Of a stretch of DNA of 64,000 nt, positions 55,666 through 64,000 are shown piece after piece. Source of the DNA: Laccaria trichodermophora (Eukaryota; Basidiomycota; Agaricomycetes; Agaricales; Hydnangiaceae); NCBI GenBank assembly GCA_018417955.1, contig JACTVC010000004.1:620001-684000 (forward strand), in the 5' to 3' direction. A model generated the notes under the pieces. It was not told the DNA's origin, ran no database searches, and was given only the letters and a program-made list of their open reading frames with translations. The position numbers were made by a program, and so were the translations under genes. Position 1 is the stretch's first letter. Every line of letters starts with the position of its first letter.

Positions 55666-58600
55666 TAGATACACTATGGTACCATAACAATACAAATTGG
55701 CAATTGTCCCAATAAGTCATAGGGCTACCCCAATGGGCCCAATTACAAAAGACGTTATGATACTGTACATTGGCCCAATGATGCAAGAATATGTATATTT
55801 GATTGTTGGGCCCAATGGTGGTAAATTTGACCATTGATAAATGATTGTATTAAGCTACAGTTAATGGTTGGGCCCAACATAGGGTAACCATTAACAGAGA
55901 AAGTTGGGCCCAATGGCCAAATTTATATGACATGGCTGGTATGTTGGGCCCATGGATACATATAGGTTATAGTTGATAGATTGGCCCAATGACCCATTGG
56001 ATTTTCGGGTTTTCAGCTCCGTTCTGCTACCCGCAGGTCCGGATAAAATGTGAAAATGCAGTGAAAATAGCTCCAGATGAAATGCAAAAATGCGGCCGAA
56101 ATAGGCCCAGATTGCGAAAATAGCTCTGGATGAAATGCAAAAATGTGGTCTGGATGAAAGGTGCAGATGCGGTGGCAAAAATAGCTCCGGATGAAATGCA
56201 AAAATGCGGTCCGGATGAAATGCGCAGATGCGGTGGTGAAAATAGCTCCGGATTAAATCCAAAAATGTGGCAGAAATGGGCCTGGATGAAATGCAAAAAT
56301 GCGGCAGGAATAGGCTGGGATGAAATGCAAAAATGTGGGTGAGAATAGTACCAGTAATCTCCAGGGCCTGCACCAATGTTCGAAATTTTGGATGTAATTT
56401 TTAACTGGACCAGACAACCCCTGTGGAATACTTCAAGTGCCCGAAAATGAGGCCAAAAAAACATCCAGATTTGTATTTAACATGTTGAAGGTCATTGCCC
56501 TGAAAATGCGGCCGAAAAAATGTCTGGATTTGTGATTAACTTGGTGAAGGTCACTGCTCCGAAAATGCGGCCGAAAAAACATCCGGATTTGTATTAGTGC
56601 ACCAATGTCTGAAATTTCGGATGTAACAGACAACCCCCATGAAATACTCCAATGTCCAAAATTTAGAACTTTGAGCACCTCAAAATGCGGCCGAAAAAAC
56701 ATCCGGATTTGTATTTAACATGCTGAAGGTCATTGCCCTGAAAATGCGGCCGAAAAAATGTCTGGATTTGTGATTAACTTGGTGAAGGTCACTGCTCCGA
56801 AAATGCGGCCGAAAAAACATCCGGATTTGTATTAGTGCACCAATGTCTGAAATTTCGGATGTAACAGACAACCCCCATGAAATACTTCAATGTCCGAAAT
56901 TTAGAACTTCAGGCACCCGAAAATGCGGCCGAAAAAATGTCCGGATTTGTATAGTGCACCAATGTCCGAAATTTCGGATGTAATTTTGACACAGACCAGA
57001 CAATCCCATGGAATACTCAAATGTCCAAAATTTAGAACTTCAAGCACCTGAAAATGCGGCCGAAAAAACATCCGGATTTGTATTAGTGCACCAATGTCTG
57101 AAATTTCAGATGTAACAGACAACCCCCATGAAATACTCCAATGTCCAAAATTTAGAACTTTGAGCACCTCAAAATGTGGCCGAAAAAACATCCGGATTTG
57201 TATTTAACATGCTGAAGGTCATTGCCCTGAAAATGCGGCTGAAAAAATGTCCGGATTTGTGTTTAACTTGGTGAAGGCCACTGATCCAAAAATGCGGCCG
57301 AAAAAACATCCGGATTTGTATTAGTGCACCAATGTCTTAAATTTCGGATGTAATTTTGACATAAACCAGACAACCACCATGAAATACTTCAATGTCCGAA
57401 ATTTAGAACTTCAGGCACCCGAAAATGCGGCCGAAAAAATGTCCGGATTTGTATAGTGCACCAATGTCCGAAATTTCGGATGTAATTTTGACACAGACCA
57501 GACAACCCCATGGAATACTCAAATGTCCAAAATTTAGAACTTCAAGCACCCGAAAATGCGGCCGAAAAAACATCTGGATTTGTATTTGACATGCTGAATG
57601 TCATTACCCCAAAAATGGGGCCGAAAAAATGTCCGGATTTGTGATTAACTTGGTGAATGTCACTGCTCCAAAAATGCGGCCGAAGAAACATCCGGATTTG
57701 TATTAGTGCACCAATGTCCAAAATTTCAGATGTAATTTTGACACAACCCCTGTGGAATGCTCTGAAGTCCGAAATTTTGCAGGTCATTTCCATCCAGATG
57801 TATTAATCCCCATAGAGTCCACCAATGTCCGAAATTTCGGACATAATTTTGACATGGACCAGACATCCCCTGTGGAATGCTCTAAAGTCCGAAATTTTGT
57901 AGTCTATTTTCATCCGGACATAAATGTCAGGATGTAATCTTTGACACAGACCAGACAACCCCTGTGGAACTCCCTCAATTCTTAACCGATTTCGATGTTC
58001 TTGGGCTCGTTTTGATGGGTAAACCCGTATGGTTGCAGGTACAAGTACTTTACAGGTCAGGTATGGGCCAGTGGTGTGATACCCATGGGTTTTTGTAGTG
58101 TCCTTTATCATGAATAAGTACATGGGTTCATGGGCCTATGGTTGAATAAGTGAGAAGGGTGGACATTTTGCCATTGCTGTATCATTGGTTCATTATGAAT
58201 TAGTATATAGGGTCAGGGGGCCATAGTTGAAGGAGTGAAAACAGTGGGCATTTTGCCATTGCTGTCACCATCTGTATCACCCCTTCAACCATACATCCCC
58301 ATGAACATATGTAAGTAACTTATTCGTTAGTGTCCAGTCTCACAAACTTAGAAGTATGTAGTCTGCTTTTTTAACATATAATCCTTCACCATGAATTATG
58401 TAGGTTCATAGGACTATTGTTGAAGGAGTGAAAAGGATGGACCATTTGAAGACGTTGCAGTACCACTTGGTTTTAAGATTTAACTTTGTCATTCTCACTC
58501 CTTGAACCATATCTCCATGAACATATATATACTTATGGCAAAATGTCCACCCTTCTCACTTATTCAACCATAGACCCATGAACCCATGTACTTATTCATG

Positions 58601-61215
58601 ATAAAGGACACTACAAAAACCCATGGGTATCACACCACTGGCCCATACCTGACCTGTAAAGTACTTGTACCTGCAACCATACGGGTTTACCCATCAAAAC
58701 GAGCCCAAGAACATCGAAATCGGTTAAGAATTGAGGGAGTTCCACAGGGGTTGTCTGGTCTGTGTCAAAGATTACATCCTGACATTTATGTCCGGATGAA
58801 AATAGACTACAAAATTTCGGACTTTAGAGCATTCCACAGGGGATGTCTGGTCCATGTCAAAATTATGTCCGAAATTTCGGACATTGGTGGACTCTATGGG
58901 GATTAATACATCTGGATGGAAATGACCTGCAAAATTTCGGACTTCAGAGCATTCCACAGGGGTTGTGTCAAAATTACATCTGAAATTTTGGACATTGGTG
59001 CACTAATACAAATCCGGATGTTTCTTCGGCCGCATTTTTGGAGCAGTGACATTCACCAAGTTAATCACAAATCCGGACATTTTTTCGGCCCCATTTTTGG
59101 GGTAATGACATTCAGCATGTTAAATACAAATCCAGATGTTTTTTCGGCCGCATTTTCGGGTGCTTGAAGTTCTAAATTTTGGACATTTGAGTATTCCATG
59201 GGGTTGTCTGGTCTGTGTCAAAATTACATCCGAAATTTCGGACATTGGTGCACTATACAAATCCGGACATTTTTTCGGCCGCATTTTCGGGTGCCTGAAG
59301 TTCTAAATTTCGGACATTGAAGTATTTCATGGTGGTTGTCTGGTTTATGTCAAAATTACATCCGAAATTTAAGACATTGGTGCACTAATACAAATCCGGA
59401 TGTTTTTTCGGCCGCATTTTTGGATCAGTGGCCTTCACCAAGTTAAACACAAATCCGGACATTTTTTCAGCCGCATTTTCAGGGCAATGACCTTCAGCAT
59501 GTTAAATACAAATCCGGATGTTTTTTTGGCCACATTTTCAGGCACTTGGAGTACTAAATTTTGGACATTGGAGTATTCCATGGGGGTTGTCTGGTCCTGT
59601 TAAAAATTACATCTCAAATTTCGGACATTGGTGCAGTCTACAGAGATTAATACACCCAGATGGAAATGACCTGCAAAAATTTCGGAATTCAGAGCATTCC
59701 ACAGGGGTTGTCTGGTCCATGTCAAAATTTCCATCCAAAATTTCGGACATGGGTGCACTGATACAACTCCAGATGTTTTTTCGGCCGCATTTTCAGGCAC
59801 TTGAAGTATTAAATTTCAGATATTGGAGCATTCCACTGGAGTCGTCTGGCCCCTGTTAAAATTACATCCAAAATTTCGGACATTGGTGCACTCTATGTGG
59901 ATCATTATATCCGGATGGAAATGACCTACAAATTTTCGGACTTCAGAGCATTCCATGGGGGTTGTCTTGTCCATGTCAAAATTAAATCCGAAATTTCGGA
60001 CATGGGAGCATTCTATGGGGATCGTTATATCCAGATAGAAATGACCTACAAATTTTCGGACTTCAGAGCCTTCTATGGGAGTTGTCTAGTCTGTCAACAT
60101 TGGTGCACTAATACAAATCCGGATGTTTTTTTGGCCACATTTTCGGAACAGTGACATTCATCAAGGTAATCACAAATCCGGACATTTTTTCTGCCAAATT
60201 TTCGGGGCAATGTCATTCAGCATGTTAAATACAAATCTGGATGTTTTTTCGGCCGCATTTTGAGGTGTTTAAAGTTCTAAATTTTGGACATTGGAGTATT
60301 TCATGGGGGTTGTCTGTTACATCCGAAATTTCAGACATTGGTGCACTAATACAAATCCGGATGTTTCTTCGGCCGCATTTTTGGAGCAGTGACATTCACC
60401 AAGTTAATCACAAATCCGGACATTTTTTCGGCCCCATTTTTGGGGTAATGACATTCAGCATGTCAAATACAAATCCGGATGTTTTTTCGGCCGCATTTTG
60501 AGGTGCTTAAAGTTCTAAATTTTGGACATTGGAGTATTTCATGGGGGTTGTCTGTTACATCCGAAATTTCAGACATTGGTGCACTAATACAAATCCGGAT
60601 GTTTCTTCGGCCACATTTTTGGAGCAGTGACATTCACCAAGTTAATCACAAATCCGGACATTTTTTCGGCCCCATTTTTGGGGTAATGACATTCAGCATG
60701 TCAAATACAAATCCGGATGTTTCTTCGGCCGCATTTTGAGGTGCTTAAAGTTCTAAATTTTGGACATTGGAGTATTTCATGGGGGTTGTCTGTTACATCC
60801 GAAATTTCAGACATTGGTGCACTAATACAAATCCGGATGTATTTTCGGCCGCATTTTTGGAGCAGTGACCTTTACCAAGTTAATCACAAATCCGGACATT
60901 TTTCCGGCCGCATTTTTGGGGCAATGACCTTCAATTCAGTAAGTCAATGCTCCAGGTGATCTCTCTCGAGCATGTGGCCCAACATTTGGCCATTCTATAG
61001 GTTATGATTTGGGTACCTATGGTTCCATTGATTATGGCAATAACCACATTTGCAGAATATGCATTGGGCCGCACATCAATACCATATGCTGTATACATCC
61101 ATTGGTCCCAAGTATGGATCCATAGTGTCCATGTGTATTGGGCCCATTGGGGTAGCCCTATGACTTATTGGGACAATTGCCAATTTGTATTGTTATGGTA
61201 CTATAGTGTCATCTA
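55666..61215. mobile_element. Large inverted-repeat (foldback-like) element, 5.5 kb
   Basis: The outer ends (55666-55741 and about 61131-61215) are inverted copies of each other. The inner arms 57190-58173 and 58536-59519 are nearly identical in inverted orientation about a centre at 58354.5, with a spacer of about 360 bases. Outside these, both arms consist of diverged 238-bp tandem units built on CGGCCGAAAAAA, CCGGATTTGTATTAGTGCACC and CCGAAATTTCGG motifs (for example 60241, 60479 and 60717). The left arm also has a private array of GATGAAATGCAAAAATGCGG units at 56040-56340. No coding sequence is credible. It sits directly beside the truncated end of the Gypsy element. Confidence 0.8.
58174..58535. 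other. Central spacer of the palindrome
   Basis: About 360 bases between the arms, AT-rich, itself with imperfect inverted motifs (GTTGAAGGAGTGAAAA and its relatives). It would form the loop if the arms pair. Confidence 0.7.
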
Positions 61216-61237
61216 TGTATACTTGTGACCTGGGCTT

Positions 61238-64000
61238 CTATACCTGCCAAGACTGGCATGAGAGTCTCCACGAGGCTTGTCTGGTCCTCATTAACGACAT
61301 CAAAGTGGATGTATTCACTTTTAGCATGAGTCGTGCCAGCGCTGTCAGCTGAATACATTTGAGACAGTGCATTGGCAATGACATTCTCAGACCCTGTGAC
61401 ATATTCAACTTTAAAGTCAAATTCACCAATTTTTTCAATCCAGCGGGCCTGATGGCCAGACAGGTTTTTCTAGTTGAGTAAGTGAATCAACCCCTTATGA
61501 TTGGTTATCCATTTAAACCTGACACCTTGTAGGACATCACGGTGTCATAGCATCGTTTCTACCCCAGCCAGCATTTCTATCTCATGAACAGGATAATTCT
61601 GTTGTGCCAGGTTCAGCTTAGCTGAGTAGAAAGCTGCTATTTTAGCAGTCTTCCAATCAGTTACTTGGCTGACGACACCAGCGACACCAGTTGCACAACC
61701 GTCTGTCACCATCCATACTGGCACAGCACTCTTTGCATAGTCAATTGGTATGCAATGGTGGTTACATGCTGCTTGGACCAGCACTTTGACATCTTCAAAC
61801 ATGCATTGTTCCATGAAGCTCCAGCAAAAGGGAACTGTGTCCCTGGTGAGTCCGTGCAGCACTCCCATAGGGATCCTGACATTGGGGATGTCTTCTGCGA
61901 GGTATCCCACAGATCCCAGGAATCCACAAAGAAGATCATGGTTAATGGGCGTCTTCCAATTCAACACACATTCAACTTTGTAGGGGTCCATCTGGATCCC
62001 ATCATTCGTGATTATTCGACCAAGGATCTGCAGTTCTGGATGGAGAAAATGCAGCTTCTTTTCACTCAGGTATAATTTTTCATGTGTAAGTACGTCAATT
62101 ATTGTTTTAACATGTCTGACGTGGTCTTTGACCATGTCTGAATAGATAATGATATCATCTAGATAAACATCCATGAACCTGCCGATGTAGGGCAAGAATA
62201 GATGGTTCATGAGTGCCTGGTAGGTGGCAGGTGCATTGCAGTCGCCTTGTTGAAGAATGTGGCTAACCATGTTCCCATCAGGCGTCGTGATGGTGGTTCA
62301 GTGTACATGGGTGGGATTGATGTGGATTTGTTCATACGCGTCTTTCCCATCCATCATTGAGTGGAAATGGTGACATGCTGCTCGTTGCAAGATGCCTTCG
62401 GGGTCTGGCAGTGGCGACGTCATTTTGTGAGTGTTTTCATTACATGCTCTTAGATCAAACACTGTTCTCAATAGCGCAGGCTCCCCAGGCTTTCGGGGTT
62501 TTACAATCAAAAGCATAGGGATTGTATTGGATGCATTCGTGACCTCCCAGTGTCCAGTGCACAGGTAAGCATCACGCTTTTCAACCCATTGTGAATGCAG
62601 GGCCTCAGGGCAGCATGATGGGTGCCACTGATAGACCTTATTTTCGTTGATCAGGGGAATTTTATGGTTTATCACTCTCAAGGGTGGTAATTGGGTTTCA
62701 CTTGCCGTTTTACAGAGCGGTTTGGCATATTCCTGAAGAATGCAGTGAGTCGTCTCCAACTCATCCTCTTCCAGAGAGACAGCACGTGATGACATATCTG
62801 CCACTGCTGAACCAAGGATAGGTTTGGTGGTGTCACACCCAATGACCACACATGGCAGATTGAGGCCAACACAAACCTGGTGTTGGTACATCCAGGGTGT
62901 CCCTAGGATGACGTCGTAATTCAATAGGTTGATTATATTGAGGTAACGTTCCTTGGATATATTTTGATACTCAAATCTAATTTTAGCACCTGAGTTTATT
63001 TTAGAGTGAGATCCCTGAACTGCGAGCTGTAAACCCAGTGGTATGTCCAATTTCACTTGCTTCACCTTTATCTGATCTGCCAGCATGGAAGACAGAAAGT
63101 CCCTGTGAAGTGTTCACTCTGAACTTCTTGCATAGCTGAAGCCAAGAGGGAAGGAGGAGGCAAGAATGGGTGGATCTGGGATCAACACCCATAAGTGAGC
63201 AATGAGCAGTTACAAGATACTCAGCTGGCCCAACATGATTATGCATACTGTAGGAAGTACAGATATACAAAGCACTACATGTAGTGCAAGAGGATGGCAA
63301 GACTGCTGACAAGATGGTGGTTCAAGACAAAAGATCAATATATTATGTAAGATATCCAAATCTAGCTATATACCACTGTTTGACTATGGCCTCTGGGCAT
63401 TCCCTTCCAATCCTATATCACAGTCCCCCAATGATCTGGAGTCCAGCAAGGCACAAGTGGGGTGTCCGTCAATCTTTACTGTCACTACAACAGGTTGTGG
63501 GACTTTACAAGCTGAGTCCTTCGTGACAGCAGTGTTTCGCTGCACGGCAGGGTAGGTACCATGAGGGACTTGAACACCATATAATGCCAGGTCCATTTTA
63601 TTTTCTAATGGAACACAGACAGATGCCTTATGCATATGTAAATTACAATTGCACAGGCTCTCTGGTTGGGTCTCACCCACAGCTGAGCTGCTCCCGCCAC
63701 CTGAGTCATCATCAGGTTTTCGGCCTGAGTGCCTGGGAGGGGGATCTGGGTGTACAAGAAACTCCAGAAGTTCAGCTAGTCTGTGTTCGTACCAGGCTGC
63801 TATGTTGAACTGTGGGCTCTCAATGAGGAACCTGGGCAAACAAACCCATGAATCCCAGCATGTGTCCTGGATGATGAATAAATCGTCATCAAAGGCATTG
63901 AGGTAGACGTAGAATCTATGAGATAAGCATACGTTGGGGAAGTCCTCATCAAATTGATAAGGTGCACCATTTATCAAGTGGCATGCAATTTCCCACTCTA
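61238..64000 (-). mobile_element. Ty3/Gypsy retrotransposon pol, degenerate and truncated
   Basis: Read on the minus strand from beyond the window edge: a gag-side region, an aspartic protease core (CALLDSRSLGD, with Arg in place of the active-site Gly), then NYDVILGTPW, and reverse transcriptase (VFDLRACNENTHKM, DAYEQIH, then YLDDIIIYS). RNase H follows (VTDGCATGVAG, IEMLAGVETML). A TGA at 62298-62300 splits the reverse transcriptase, and more stops follow near 61545 and 61470. The protease is interrupted by a solo LTR. The integrase is missing because the inverted-repeat element begins at 61215. Confidence 0.85.
63104..63422. mobile_element. Solo LTR, 319 bp
   Basis: The insert starts TGTGAAGTGTTC and ends CTATATCACA, with TG/CA ends and a TGTGA/TCACA terminal inversion. 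GTCCC flanks both sides (63099-63103 and 63423-63427), a 5-bp target duplication. It interrupts the Gypsy protease domain between the SLGD codons and DFLSSMLADQ. No internal coding region remains, as expected for LTR-LTR recombination. Confidence 0.85.

Noticed and set aside
56030..56340. CRISPR-like spacing of GATGAAATGCAAAAATG repeats
   Set aside because: The units are imperfect tandem repeats in a eukaryotic transposable element, without spacers of constant length or cas genes.
57803..58906. Two identical 106-codon frames in opposite orientation
   Set aside because: They are the two arms of the palindrome, full of satellite motifs, and not protein genes.

Overview
The window comes from the nuclear genome of a mushroom-type basidiomycete (Agaricomycetes). 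The evidence is dense genes with many 45-70 nt GT-AG introns, lineage-typical BTB, F-box and TPR-NLR families, a GH16 glucanase-like enzyme, a QDE-1-type RNA-dependent RNA polymerase, and abundant fungal transposons. I built exon structures by hand from splice signals, reading frame and family consensus. Their joins are inference unless stated.

Layout. 1-13.4 kb: a small basic-protein gene, then an array of BTB/POZ genes on the minus strand: one intact copy, one 3' fragment, one copy broken by an 8-bp duplication, and one intact copy. The array is interrupted by a degenerate Ngaro-type tyrosine-recombinase retrotransposon that sits inside a TIR element, by a hAT-like MITE with an 8-bp target duplication, and by a Harbinger-like MITE. 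13.7-18.7 kb: a five-exon membrane protein with an internal exon duplication, and a peroxisomal-type ABCD half transporter. 19-26.5 kb: F-box remnants split by a complete 5.6-kb Mutator-like element (41-bp perfect TIRs, 9-bp TSD). Its gene appears to fuse a Ulp1-like cysteine protease to a MULE transposase. The linker between them carries alternating SUMO-acceptor-like and SUMO-interaction-like motifs.

26.9-45.6 kb is ordinary euchromatin: a small cysteine-pair protein, an intron-bearing tRNA-Val, the RdRP (13 exons), an F-box/LRR protein, a divergent G-alpha subunit with 16 exons including a 4-nt micro-exon, an Rrg7-like mitochondrial protein, and a GH16 enzyme with 6-nt and 16-nt micro-exons. 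From 45.6 kb genes thin out.

49.6-64 kb: an NB-ARC/TPR receptor whose last exon is almost free of CpG although it stays open, minisatellites, a 5.5-kb inverted-repeat element with near-identical arms, and a decayed Ty3/Gypsy element carrying a solo LTR.

The RdRP is a silencing enzyme of the kind that acts on repeats. The CpG depletion, and in-frame TGA codons in several decayed elements, fit a genome that methylates repeats and loses CpG by deamination.
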